Assembly (NCBI GenBank): GCA_020073615.1
Contig: JAIQEX010000019.1
Span: 1 to 64,000, forward strand
Length of the DNA: 64,000 nt
Direction of reading: 5' to 3'
Source: Terriglobia bacterium
Lineage (GTDB): Bacteria > Acidobacteriota > Terriglobia > Bryobacterales > Bryobacteraceae
Shown: piece by piece, positions 9,001 through 16,642 of the stretch
Layout of the letters: each line of letters opens with the position of its first letter
Position numbering within the stretch: the first letter of the stretch is position 1
Made by a program: the position numbers and the translations under genes
Notes under the pieces: model-generated
Seen by the model: the letters and a program-made list of their open reading frames with translations, nothing else
The model's database searches: none
What the model was told of the DNA's origin: nothing

Positions 9001-9147
9001 AACTACGACGCGCGGAAAATCGGTGGAGGGAAAGACGGCGACGGGAATGGTGAACGCCAGGTAAATGCCCACCGCCACCAGCGTCAGAATGACAAAGATG
9101 ATGGGCTTGCCGTGGCGCGCCGTCCAGTGGGTCGCGGGGCCGCTCAT
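6097..9147 (-). CDS. RND family efflux pump, inner-membrane subunit
   Basis: This is a full-length (1016 residues) AcrB/HAE-type proton-driven transporter. It has the TM1 start GKPIIFVILTLVAVGIYLAF, two large periplasmic loops and the TM4 proton-relay motif GLAAAVGLVIDDAIVVVENI with paired aspartates. Other landmarks are FLPLISITGVTGVFFRALA and the TM10-12 stretch with GIVAKNGILLLDADQ. Paired aspartates favour the drug-efflux (HAE1) type over the heavy-metal (HME) type, though the substrate cannot be read from sequence. The start ATG overlaps the stop of the adaptor gene by 4 bp (ATGA), so the two are translationally coupled. Confidence 0.93.
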   Translation of the reverse strand: MSGPATHWTARHGKPIIFVILTLVAVGIYLAFTIPVAVFPSTDFPRVVVAVDNGVMPIDQMLVTVTRPIEEAVNLVQGLDRVTSITSRGSAEVNLFFAWNVDMYRTLELVNAALARVQLPPTAKVMARRLTFAAFPIMGYSLTSDTVPQTQLWELANYEMKPRLNRTTGVSMVVVQGGEVPEFQVQPDPAKLLQTAITVPNILDAIGRSNMIDSPGLIANNHQLVLGLVSGQARTPAEISNIVVKTTPAGTPVHIGDIASVAPSTMPKYTIVTANNKPAVLVNISRQPDSNTVVVADAVHAEIQRIRKTLPRGVDLRPFYDQSEIVTESIASVRDAILIGLLLASLIMVLFLRDWGTSLVAGLVIPATIAVTFITLRLLNESFDLMTLGGLAAAVGLVIDDAIVVVENIVMHRDSGQTRAEAIRSAIREIRVPLVGSTITPIVVFLPLISITGVTGVFFRALAVTVGSALLTSLALALTWTPTLSHYFIRRQHAGRGEGHNVPPRVMRVYERVLRLALKHPFLLAFFSLVLIAGSYVCFQATGSDLLPEMDEGGFIVDYWTPAGSSLEDTNRMVAHIEQLLHRTPEVENTSRRTGLELGLAAVTEANRGDISVKLKHDRKRGSDQVMADIRDTIGKAEPTMKIELVQLLQDMIGDLSNEPEPVAIKLFSQDPAALREWAPRVAGAIRQIKGVVDVLDGIEDTISGPATTFQVDPVVAARSGFSPEEIEQDASAIMQGEPAPTPVVINDRAYTIRVRFPGETRASVEAIRNTLLVSSTGKTGTIGSLASVVDFPGQTEIRRENLQRFITVKGRLEDLNLGDGMEKVQQVLAGLHLPSTIRVEYGGAYQEQQRSFRDLMFVLVLAIVLVFMVLLFEFGDFAAPVAVLCSALLSTSGVFLALLVTGTTFNLSSFMGLIMVIGIVAKNGILLLDADQKFRAEGIAAEESMIRAGERRLRPIIMTALATVAGMIPLALALGAGSQMLQPLAIAVIGGILASMVLSLVVTPAVHYYMAGRNN

Positions 9148-10415
9148 TTCTCGCCCTTGCCGGCCTTTTCGTCCTCGTCCTTCTCGCCGGGTTTGACGAT
9201 GCGCACTTTCGCCTTGTCCTGAAGCCCCACGCCGCCCATCACTACCACCTGATCTCCGGCCACGGCGCCGCTCAGGATCTGGACTTTGTCGGGCTCGCGG
9301 ACGCCCACTTCAACCTTCTTTTCATGCGCGGTGGAGTCCGCGCCGACGACCATCACGGCGGTGCCGCCCTCGGAACCGGGCAGGAGCGCGGCGGTGGGCA
9401 CAACCACGGCATCGGGAATGGTCCCGGTGACGATGGCGGCGCGCACGGAGGCGCCGGGCTTGAATTTCTCGGCGGGATTGTCGGCCTGCACCCAGACCTG
9501 GACGGTGGTGCTGTTGGGGTCGGTGGCCGGGCTGACGACGATCACTTTGCCGGGCGTGCTCAGGCCGCTGTCGGCGGCGGTGATGGTGGCCGGGTTGCCG
9601 ATCTTGACGAAGGCCGCCTGGCTCTGCGGAACGTTGACGCGCGCCACCACGCGCGAGATATCCATCACTGTCAGGAGGGGAGTGCCGGGTGCGGGAACTT
9701 CGCCGGCGTACAGCGGACGATCGGCGATCACGCCGCTGATAGGGCTGCGGACCTGCGTGTACTCCACCTGGGCCTGGGCATTCTGCAGGTGGCCGCGGGC
9801 GGCCTCCACCTGCGCGGCGGCCCCGGCGATCTGCTCCTGCTTGCCCACCGACTGCAGCGCGCGCAGGTGTTCCTGCGCGGCCAGGTACTGGCTGTGCGCC
9901 TGCGTGTAGGCCACTTGCGCATCGTCCACCAGCTTGCGGGCGAGCGCGCCCTGCTCGAAGAGTTTCTGCCGGTTGTCGAGGAGACGCTTGGCGGCGTCTT
10001 CGGTCTGTCTGGCGGCGTCCACGTCGGTCTGCGCCTTGACCACCGCTTCGGGAACGGCCACCGCCTGCGTGGAGCGCAGGTTCGACTCGGACTGGTCGAG
10101 CTGTCCCTTGCTCTCCGCGGTGGCCGCCGCCAGGTCGCGGTTTTCGAGCACGGCGAGCAGTTGGCCCTGTTTCACGTGGTCGCCGCGGTTCACCAGGAAG
10201 CGCGCAACCGGCGCGCTGATTTTGGGCACCACGTTGGCCTGGTCCTTCGGCCACAGCACACCATCGGCGGTGACCATGCGGCGGATCGATTCCTGGGTGG
10301 CCGCGGTCACCTGCACGGGCGCGATCGGCTCCGCCTCCTTCTCCTCTTTCTTGGAGCAGCCGGACATGGCGAGCAGGCACAGGGCGGCGAGCGATAGCGT
10401 TCTTTTTCCGTTCAT
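9144..10415 (-). CDS. RND efflux periplasmic adaptor (membrane fusion lipoprotein)
   Basis: This 423-residue adaptor links the RND pump to the outer-membrane channel. The N-terminus is a lipoprotein signal (CLLAMSGC, lipidated Cys20). A barrel-sandwich half follows (ARFLVNRGDHVKQGQLLAVL), then a long alpha-helical hairpin (about residues 100-205) rich in Gln, Ala and Glu, then the second lipoyl half (YTQVRSPISGVIADRPLYAGE). The beta-barrel and a membrane-proximal domain complete it. The tail is Lys/Glu-rich (GEKDEDEKAGKGEK). It is 3 bp from the upstream TolC gene. Confidence 0.93.
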   Translation of the reverse strand: MNGKRTLSLAALCLLAMSGCSKKEEKEAEPIAPVQVTAATQESIRRMVTADGVLWPKDQANVVPKISAPVARFLVNRGDHVKQGQLLAVLENRDLAAATAESKGQLDQSESNLRSTQAVAVPEAVVKAQTDVDAARQTEDAAKRLLDNRQKLFEQGALARKLVDDAQVAYTQAHSQYLAAQEHLRALQSVGKQEQIAGAAAQVEAARGHLQNAQAQVEYTQVRSPISGVIADRPLYAGEVPAPGTPLLTVMDISRVVARVNVPQSQAAFVKIGNPATITAADSGLSTPGKVIVVSPATDPNSTTVQVWVQADNPAEKFKPGASVRAAIVTGTIPDAVVVPTAALLPGSEGGTAVMVVGADSTAHEKKVEVGVREPDKVQILSGAVAGDQVVVMGGVGLQDKAKVRIVKPGEKDEDEKAGKGEK

Positions 10416-10418
10416 GGG

Positions 10419-11720
10419 CTAGAAGGCTCCCGTAAGTGTCTGCAGATTGGCCAGGGCCAGGCGGTAGCGCGCCAGGCCGTCGTCGGAGGCGTTGCGCGCC
10501 TGTACCAGGGTGGTCTGCGCATCCACCACTTCCAGCACCGAGACCTCACCCGCCTGGTAGCGCAGCACGGTCAGGCGCAGGCTCTCGGCCGAGAGGTCGA
10601 GCGAGCGCCGAAGCGAGTCGAGCTGCGCGTGGGCGGCATCGGCCTCCAGGTAGAAGGCGTGCAAGTTGGCCAACAGTTGCCGCTGCGCGAAGGTTAGCTC
10701 CGCGCGCGATTGGTCGAGCCGCAGCTCGGCCTGGCGGACCTTGCTGCGCGCGGCGCCCCAGTTCCAGATGGGGATGTTCAGGCTGGCCACTACCGAAGAC
10801 CCCAGATTGTTCTGCTGGAATTGATTGTGGAGCGCGTACTGGTTGGCGTTGAGGCCGAAGAAATAATCGAGGCTGAGCGCGGGCAGGAGTGCGCTCTTCG
10901 CGGACTTGATGCCGTACTCCTGCTGCGTGACCGCGGCCTGGGCCGCGCGGACATCCGGATTGTTCTTGCTGGCCAGTCCTTCGATTTCGGGGAAAGCCCC
11001 GAGGGGCGGCGCGCTGTCGAGATCGTCCATTACCGCGAAATCCTGGCGGAAATCCGGGAACAACAGAACGGCGAGACCGATGCGCGCCTTGTCGAGTGCG
11101 ATTTGCGCCTCTTGCAGGTCGCGCTGGCGCTGGAGAAGCTGCAGTTGCGCTTTGACCACATCGGAGTGCGCCGCTTCGCCGCCCTGTTCCTGCTTTTCGG
11201 TGATGCCGGCGAAATCCTGGGCCTCGCGCAGGCTGCGCTGGGCATTGTCCAGCTTGCGCGCGGCGGTCACCATGGCGTAATAATCCTGCACGACGGTGGC
11301 CACCAGGCCGCGGCCGGCAATCTCGGCTCTGGCGCGCGCCACCGCCTCGGCCGCCGTGGCCGCGCGGTAATCGGCCAGCTTGCCGGGCGAATAGATATCG
11401 CCATGCGCCGCCGCCATGTTGGTGAACACATTGTGCCCGTTGTTAGCCACGAAGACGCCGGTATCGGTGCCGTTGGGCTGGGTGTAGACGTACTCGTGCT
11501 CCCAGTTGAGCGTGGGCAGCAGGGCGGCCTTGGCTTGCACAGTGTCCTCGTGCGCGATGCGCGCGGCGATATTGGCGGCCAATAACTGCGGGCTGTAGGT
11601 GCGCGCGCGCTGGAGCGCATCGGCGAGCGAGAGGCTCAAGGTAGCGTTGGGCGGAGCCTGGGCGGCCAGGCCGGCTGCAAGAGCCAGACCGATCCCCACC
11701 ATCGGCGTCGGACGAAGCAT
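10419..11720 (-). CDS. TolC-family outer-membrane efflux channel
   Basis: This is a 433-residue outer-membrane factor with two repeated alpha-helical/beta units typical of TolC. LADALQRARTYSPQLLAA marks the first unit and QAAVTQQEYGIKSAKSALLP the second. The start chosen is ATG at 11720 (MLRPTP), because GGGG lies just upstream and a normal signal peptide follows (MVGIGLALAAGLAAQA). An upstream ATG at 11750 has no ribosome site. The frame stays open far into the histidine kinase gene, but that stretch is a shadow. It completes the tripartite pump with the next two genes. Confidence 0.9.
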   Translation of the reverse strand: MLRPTPMVGIGLALAAGLAAQAPPNATLSLSLADALQRARTYSPQLLAANIAARIAHEDTVQAKAALLPTLNWEHEYVYTQPNGTDTGVFVANNGHNVFTNMAAAHGDIYSPGKLADYRAATAAEAVARARAEIAGRGLVATVVQDYYAMVTAARKLDNAQRSLREAQDFAGITEKQEQGGEAAHSDVVKAQLQLLQRQRDLQEAQIALDKARIGLAVLLFPDFRQDFAVMDDLDSAPPLGAFPEIEGLASKNNPDVRAAQAAVTQQEYGIKSAKSALLPALSLDYFFGLNANQYALHNQFQQNNLGSSVVASLNIPIWNWGAARSKVRQAELRLDQSRAELTFAQRQLLANLHAFYLEADAAHAQLDSLRRSLDLSAESLRLTVLRYQAGEVSVLEVVDAQTTLVQARNASDDGLARYRLALANLQTLTGAF

Positions 11721-11760
11721 GGAAACGCCCCAGTATAGGATTTGGGACATGAACAGACGA

Positions 11761-13131
11761 TTAATCCCGTGGCAATGATACCGTAAAGGTGCTGCCGGAG
11801 CCCGGACGGCTGGCCAGCACGACGTCGCCATTGTGCGATTCCGCAATCCACTTGACGATCGAGAGACCCAACCCAAAACCGCCATCCTGCCGCGAGCGCG
11901 CCTTGTCGGCGCGGTAAAAGCGCTCAAAAACATGGGGCGCCGCGTCCGCCGCGATGCCCACGCCGGTATCGGAAACGCGGATGCGCAGGTGCGTCCCTTC
12001 CTGTTCCAGAGCCGCCGAAACCTTGCCACCGGGCGGGGTGTAGCGGATGGCGTTGTCGAGCAGGTTCATCACCAGGCGGCGCAGCAGCTCCTCGTCGCCA
12101 CGAAACGCCACGTCGTCGCCGGGCCGGCATTCCAGATCGATGCGGCGCGCTCCGGCCAGGGTCTGCGCCGCGCGGCAGCATTCCGCCAGCAGGTCGTTGA
12201 GGTAGAACTCCTGGACCTGCAGGCGGACGCGTCCGGCGTCGGCACGCGCCAGGTTGAGCAGGTCGTCCACCAGGCGCGAGAGGCGCCGCGATTCGTCGAG
12301 TATGATGGCCAATGTTTCCTGGTATTCGGCGGCGGAGCGCTGGTGCGACAGGGCCACGTCGGCCTCGCCGCGAATCACCGAAATCGGCGTGCGCAGCTCA
12401 TGCGAAGCATCGGCCACGAAGCGCCGCATGCTCTCGAAGGATCGATCGAGCCGGCTCAGCAGCGCGTTGAAAGACGCGGCGAGCACGGCGAGCTCCTGGG
12501 CGGCGTCGCCGATCTCCAGGCGCGCGTCGAGATTGCTGTCCGTAATTTTGTGCGCCTGTTCCGCCATCCAGCCGAGGGGCGCGAGAGAGCGGCTGGCCAG
12601 CACGTAGCCTCCCAGGCCCGCCAGGGCCACGAGCAGCGGCAGCGCGAAGAACAGCGAGCGGCGCACGACGCCGAGCTCGGCGGCAATGGAATCGCGCGGC
12701 GCGAGCGCCACGATCAGAAAGTCCCGGCCAGATGTTGCGAGGCGATGCACCGCCGCGCGCGCGCCGTATTTGCCGTACGACACCCCGATCATCCCGGCGG
12801 GTGCGGCGGCGATCCCCTCGAGTTGACGCGCCGGCACAGGGCCGCCAGCCGCCAAGAGCCGTGTTTTTTCGAACACGGCTATGGCGCCATCGGGAACGCG
12901 CATGTCAGACACGACGTTCGCGGCGGCGAGCGGAGCATCGCCGTGCATCTCTTCCAGCTCATCCTGAAACAGCCCAGCAGTGGTCACCGCCTGCGCGGCG
13001 AGCGATTCGTCGAGACGCTTCTCGAGGGCGCGCGAAAGCACGCCGTAAAGGAAGACGCTGAATATCAGGAACAGCAGGGAAAAAAATGCCAGGTACCAGG
13101 CCGTGAGCCGCAAGCGGAAGCTCTTAATCAT
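11761..13131 (-). CDS. two-component sensor histidine kinase
   Basis: This is a 456-residue membrane kinase of the CusS/EnvZ class. TM1 spans about residues 11-31, a periplasmic sensor of about 125 residues follows, TM2 is at about 159-179, then HAMP, then the HisKA H-box ADASHELRTPISV (phospho-acceptor His244). The ATPase domain has the N-box NLLDNAIRYT, GVGIA (G1) and GFGLGLSIVKW (G2). The start overlaps the end of the response-regulator gene by 8 bp. Its place at the head of an efflux operon suggests that it senses the pump substrate or an envelope stress. Confidence 0.93.
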   Translation of the reverse strand: MIKSFRLRLTAWYLAFFSLLFLIFSVFLYGVLSRALEKRLDESLAAQAVTTAGLFQDELEEMHGDAPLAAANVVSDMRVPDGAIAVFEKTRLLAAGGPVPARQLEGIAAAPAGMIGVSYGKYGARAAVHRLATSGRDFLIVALAPRDSIAAELGVVRRSLFFALPLLVALAGLGGYVLASRSLAPLGWMAEQAHKITDSNLDARLEIGDAAQELAVLAASFNALLSRLDRSFESMRRFVADASHELRTPISVIRGEADVALSHQRSAAEYQETLAIILDESRRLSRLVDDLLNLARADAGRVRLQVQEFYLNDLLAECCRAAQTLAGARRIDLECRPGDDVAFRGDEELLRRLVMNLLDNAIRYTPPGGKVSAALEQEGTHLRIRVSDTGVGIAADAAPHVFERFYRADKARSRQDGGFGLGLSIVKWIAESHNGDVVLASRPGSGSTFTVSLPRD

Positions 13132-13813
13132 CGCCTACTCCCGGCGCCGCGGTCAGGATGTAGCCTTCGCCGCGGCGCGTGTGAATCAGGCGGCGGGCGA
13201 AGCCGGTGTCCATCTTGGCGCGCAGGCGCTTGATGTAGACGTCGATCACGTTGGAGAAAGGATCGAAGCTCTCGTCCCAGACGTGTTGCGCGATTGGTTC
13301 GCGGCCCACCACGCGGCCTTCGTTGAGGACCAGGTATTCGAGCAAGGCATATTCCTTGGCAGTGAGACTCACCGTTTTGCCGCCGCGCGTGACGGCGTGG
13401 CTGGCGGTGTCGAGGAGCAGGTCGGCCACGCGCGCCACCTGCGGCCGCAAGCCCGCGGAGCGCCGCAGCAGCGCCCGCAGACGGGCCAGCAGCTCCTTGA
13501 AGTCGAAGGGTTTCGCCAGGTAGTCGTCGGCTCCGGAATCCAGGCCGGCCACGCGGTCGTCCACCGCGTCGCGCGCCGTCAGCATCAGGATGGGCGCGGC
13601 GAACCCGCTGGCGCGAAGCTCGCGACAGACGGTGTGGCCGTCTTTGAGCGGCAGCATGACGTCCAGAATCACCAGATCGTACTCATTGACCGCCGCCTGG
13701 TAGAGCGCCTTCTCGCCGTCGCGGGCGATATCCACGGCATACGCCTGTTCGCGCAAGCCCTTGGCGATGAAACCGGCAACCCGGGATTCGTCTTCCACCA
13801 GCAGGATCCTCAC
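13124..13813 (-). CDS. OmpR-family response regulator
   Basis: The receiver domain opens with VRILLVEDESRVAGFIAKGL, the phospho-acceptor Asp sits in LVILDVMLPLKDG, and the conserved Lys is in DDYLAKPFDFKEL. A winged-helix DNA-binding domain follows, with VSLTAKEYALLEYL and FSNVIDVYIKRLRAKMD. The start is taken as GTG at 13813, because the only purine-rich ribosome site (GGGAGGAAGAG) lies between an upstream in-frame ATG (13834) and this GTG. It is the first gene of the minus-strand efflux operon and probably controls its own promoter. Confidence 0.9.
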   Translation of the reverse strand: MRILLVEDESRVAGFIAKGLREQAYAVDIARDGEKALYQAAVNEYDLVILDVMLPLKDGHTVCRELRASGFAAPILMLTARDAVDDRVAGLDSGADDYLAKPFDFKELLARLRALLRRSAGLRPQVARVADLLLDTASHAVTRGGKTVSLTAKEYALLEYLVLNEGRVVGREPIAQHVWDESFDPFSNVIDVYIKRLRAKMDTGFARRLIHTRRGEGYILTAAPGVGDD

Positions 13814-13863
13814 GGTTGGTGCTCTTCCTCCCATTGTGCGCGAGCGGACATGAACGCACAATG

Positions 13864-13898
13864 AACCGGCCGATTCCGGTTTTCACAAATCATTTACA
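13864..13898. promoter_or_regulatory. candidate response-regulator binding region in divergent promoter
   Basis: The 100-bp gap between the divergent response regulator and sugar transferase holds an interrupted palindrome, AACCGG (13864-13869) and CCGGTT (13876-13881). Next to it are two direct half-sites, TTCACA (13882-13887) and TTTACA (13893-13898), starting 11 bp apart. OmpR-family regulators bind direct repeats spaced about one helical turn. Assignment to this regulator is inference. Confidence 0.35.
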
Positions 13899-13932
13899 GT
13901 GCCTTCATGCCGGTCCCGGTAGAATTTAAGTA

Positions 13933-14607
13933 GTGGGAGCTTCGTTGGGTTCAATACCTTTGGTACAGCAGGCCGCGCCCTGCGACGACGTGGCGTGGCA
14001 GGCCATCGCCCTGTGTGAACGCGTGGGCGCGGTTGTTCTGGCGGCGATTCTGAGCCCGCTCCTGGCTGGTAGCGCGCTGGCGGTTGCCGTGCTTTCGCGG
14101 CGCAGCCCGCTGATCGCTCACCGGCGCGTCGGCTGGCGCGGCCAACCCCTATGGATGCTGAAACTGCGGACCATGTGGGACCGCGAAGACGGCGGCGCCG
14201 GGCGCGGCTTCCGCTGGATCGAATACATCGACGACGAGAGCGGTCCGCAGTCGAAGCATGCCTGCGATCCGCGCGTGACCAGCCGTCTCGCCCGGTTCTG
14301 CCGGCGCCATTCGATCGACGAGATCCCGCAGTTGTGGCACGTGATTCGCGGCGAAATGTCGCTGGTAGGCCCCCGGCCCGTGACGGCGGCGGAGCTGCGC
14401 AGCCACTATGGCGCCGATGCCGGCGAGATGCTGCAGGTGCGGCCCGGGATCGCGGGCCTGTGGCAGGTCTCCGGCCGCAACCAGCTCACCTATTCCGAGC
14501 GGCGGGAGCTGGACCTGGAACTGGTGCGGAGCCGCACCCTGCGGATGTATCTGCGGATTCTGCTGGGCACGATTCCCGAAGTGTGGAGCGGCTCGAACTC
14601 CTGGTAG
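13933..14607 (+). CDS. bacterial sugar transferase (short, WcaJ-like)
   Basis: This 224-residue PF02397 phosphoglycosyltransferase transfers a sugar-phosphate to undecaprenyl phosphate to start exopolysaccharide or O-unit synthesis. One membrane segment (about residues 31-52) precedes KLRTMW, RFCRRHSIDEIPQLWHVIRG, EMSLVGPRPV and RPGIAGLWQVSGRN, the family's catalytic and substrate motifs. It lacks the N-terminal membrane/CoA-binding region seen in the longer paralogue at 20952. The start is uncertain: GTG at 13933, or TTG at 13945 with GGGAG five bases before it. Confidence 0.88.
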   Translation: MGASLGSIPLVQQAAPCDDVAWQAIALCERVGAVVLAAILSPLLAGSALAVAVLSRRSPLIAHRRVGWRGQPLWMLKLRTMWDREDGGAGRGFRWIEYIDDESGPQSKHACDPRVTSRLARFCRRHSIDEIPQLWHVIRGEMSLVGPRPVTAAELRSHYGADAGEMLQVRPGIAGLWQVSGRNQLTYSERRELDLELVRSRTLRMYLRILLGTIPEVWSGSNSW

Positions 14608-14715
14608 GACCGGGCGGCATCGCCTGCCTACCAAAGCGAAATCCATCACCTTCGCCCTCCCGTCTTTTCCCTGGCTGTCCGCGTCTCTATGATAGGCTTG
14701 AGATTAGGAGACGAA

Positions 14716-15402
14716 TTGAGCTGCCAGGCTCCCGTAGCCCTCCTCCTGCAGACAGATATTTTAGACATGGTTCAGCACGGCGGTCCCATGGGGATGGCTG
14801 TGTTGGGCCTTCTGGTGTGCTTCTCGATCTATTCCTGGACCGTTATTTTCTCCAAATGGAGCACCTTTCGCGGTGCGCGGCGGATCAACGCACGCTTTCT
14901 GCGCGCGTTCCGCAAGGCGCCCGGCCTGGAAGCGGTCATGGTGGCGAGCGAGCAGTACCGCCCGTCGCCCCTGGTGGCGGTGTTCGATTTCGGTTACGAG
15001 GAGGTCGAGCGCCAGGTGAAGGGAAAAGGCAAGCTCACCAACCGCATGGCGCTGGAGCGTTCGCTGCAACTGGGAGTCAGCGAAGAACTGGCGAAGCTCG
15101 AGCGCAACATGGACAAGCTGGCCACCACCGCCACGGTGACGCCGTTTGTCGGCCTGCTGGGCACCGTGCTGGGGATCATCCGCGCATTTTTGGACCTGAG
15201 CCAACTGGGCAGCACCAGCCTGCGGACGGTGGGACCGGGGATCGCGGTAGCGCTGGTTGCCACCGCGGTGGGGCTGGCCGCCGCCATTCCCGCGGCCATC
15301 TTCTACAACCTGTTCGGCAACCGCATACGGGAGATGGGGGCGCGCATGGACGATTTCACGCTGGAGTTTCTGAACCTGGCCGAACGCAGTTTCGGAGAGT
15401 AG
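14716..15402 (+). CDS. tolQ: TolQ/ExbB-type proton channel
   Basis: This MotA/TolQ/ExbB-family channel uses the proton gradient to drive the Tol-Pal system. TM1 is at about residues 26-46, and the long cytoplasmic loop leads to TATVTPFVGLLGTVLGIIRAF and then GPGIAVALVATAVGLAAAIPA, the classic TM2/TM3 pair. The start TTG at 14716 is chosen because AGGAG sits exactly 5 bases upstream. An ATG at 14767 lacks a ribosome site and would trim the N-terminal helix, and one at 14689 has none either. It is the first gene of a tight tol operon; tolR starts 4 bp after its stop. Confidence 0.9.
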   Translation: MSCQAPVALLLQTDILDMVQHGGPMGMAVLGLLVCFSIYSWTVIFSKWSTFRGARRINARFLRAFRKAPGLEAVMVASEQYRPSPLVAVFDFGYEEVERQVKGKGKLTNRMALERSLQLGVSEELAKLERNMDKLATTATVTPFVGLLGTVLGIIRAFLDLSQLGSTSLRTVGPGIAVALVATAVGLAAAIPAAIFYNLFGNRIREMGARMDDFTLEFLNLAERSFGE

Positions 15403-15406
15403 CGCG

Positions 15407-15856
15407 ATGGCAATGCAGGTCAATGGCGGGGGATACGGATCGCGGAGGCGGCGGGGCGGGTCCACGCTTTCGGAAATCAACGTCACGCCGTTTGTCGACG
15501 TGGTACTGGTGCTGCTGATCATTTTCATGCTCACGGCGCACGTGATGGAGTTCGGCATCGAAGTGGACGTGCCCAAGGTGAAGGCGGTGAAGGATACGGC
15601 GCAGGAAATGCCGGTAGTGACCATCCAGAAGGACGGCACCACCTGGCTGAACGACAAGCCGGCCAACATCCACGACCTGGCGGGAGCCATCCGGCAACGC
15701 TACGGCAAGCCCAAGGGGGTCTACGTGCGCGCCGACAAGGAGACGATCTACGATTCGATAGCGCAAGTGCTGTCCGCGCTCGGGGAAGCCAAAATCAACG
15801 TGAATATGGTCACGCAGCCGGAGGACACCGCGGCCGCGGCCAAAGGGCACAAGTGA
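15407..15856 (+). CDS. tolR: TolR/ExbD biopolymer transport protein
   Basis: This 149-residue protein has a short cytoplasmic tail, then SEINVTPFVDVVLVLLIIFM with the essential membrane Asp, then a periplasmic domain carrying the usual PVVTIQKDGTTWLNDKP and YVRADKETIYDSIAQVL elements. It forms the proton-driven stator with TolQ. Spacing to tolQ is 4 bp, and the next gene begins inside its stop codon (GTGATG). Confidence 0.93.
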   Translation: MAMQVNGGGYGSRRRRGGSTLSEINVTPFVDVVLVLLIIFMLTAHVMEFGIEVDVPKVKAVKDTAQEMPVVTIQKDGTTWLNDKPANIHDLAGAIRQRYGKPKGVYVRADKETIYDSIAQVLSALGEAKINVNMVTQPEDTAAAAKGHK

Positions 15857-16641
15857 TGGCCATGCACGCCGACATCCTGGACCAGCCGGAACGCCTGTCG
15901 GGGCCGTTCTGGGGATCGGTGATTCTGCATATTTCGGCTGTCGGCGCGCTGGTGCTGGCCACCGCGGTGGAGCAGGCGGCGCGCATCCAGATGGGCAGCC
16001 CCACGGGCGGCGGCATGGGATCAGTGATGGTCAATCCGGTGGCGGCGATCCCATTGCCGAACCAATCCGGGCCGAAGAACCCGGTGGCCAACGACACCGA
16101 ATCGGCGGTGCCCGAACCCAAGCCGAAGGCCAAGGCGCAGCCCAAGGCGAAGGCCCCGGAGCCGGATGCCATTCCCATCAAGAGCCGGAACGCCGCGAAA
16201 CGGCCGGCGGAAGCGGCATCGCGGCCCAACAAATGGCGCGAGCAGCAGAAGGACCTGCCCAACCAGACCTACAGTTCGGCCGGGCAGAGAGCCAATACGC
16301 CCCTGTACGGGATGCCCGGCGGGGGCGGAGTAGGAATCGGCGACAACTCGCCCTTCGGCACGCAGTTCGGCGAGTATGCCACGCGCCTGCGCGACATGGT
16401 GGCGCAAAAGTGGAGAACCAGCGATCTATACAATCAGAGCGCGCCGCCGGTGGGGGTGATGTTCACCATACGGCGCGACGGATCGGTAAGCAACGTCAAG
16501 GTGGCCGAGACCAGCGGGAACCGGTCGCTGGATTTCTCCGCGATGCGCGCCATCGAGGATGCGGCGCCGTTTCCCCCGTTGCCGCCGCAGTTTCCGCAGA
16601 GCCAGGCCGATTTGACGCTGCGCTTTCAATTGAGGCATTAA
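15853..16641 (+). CDS. TonB/TolA-like energy transducer
   Basis: This 262-residue protein has one N-terminal membrane helix (about residues 19-39), a Pro/Lys/Ala-rich spacer (EPKPKAKAQPKAKAPEP) and a C-terminal TonB-like domain (about 175-262: VAQKWRTSDLYNQ, VMFTIRRDGSVSNVKVAETS, FPPLPPQFP). It should couple the TolQ-TolR motor to the outer membrane. By position it replaces TolA; by C-terminal sequence it is closer to the TonB_C family. A GTG start overlaps the tolR stop by 4 bp, with an alternative ATG 3 bases later. Confidence 0.87.
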   Translation: MMAMHADILDQPERLSGPFWGSVILHISAVGALVLATAVEQAARIQMGSPTGGGMGSVMVNPVAAIPLPNQSGPKNPVANDTESAVPEPKPKAKAQPKAKAPEPDAIPIKSRNAAKRPAEAASRPNKWREQQKDLPNQTYSSAGQRANTPLYGMPGGGGVGIGDNSPFGTQFGEYATRLRDMVAQKWRTSDLYNQSAPPVGVMFTIRRDGSVSNVKVAETSGNRSLDFSAMRAIEDAAPFPPLPPQFPQSQADLTLRFQLRH

Positions 16642-16642
16642 T

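Noticed and set aside
6199-9222. 1007-codon open frame on the plus strand opposite the RND pump gene
   Set aside because: It is the antisense shadow of a highly conserved transporter in GC-rich DNA. Its translation is His/Gly/Asp-rich with no domain or ribosome site.
10419-12029. TolC frame extended upstream to 12029
   Set aside because: The extension is inside the histidine kinase gene, has shadow composition and lacks a signal peptide. Starts at 11720/11750 fit better.
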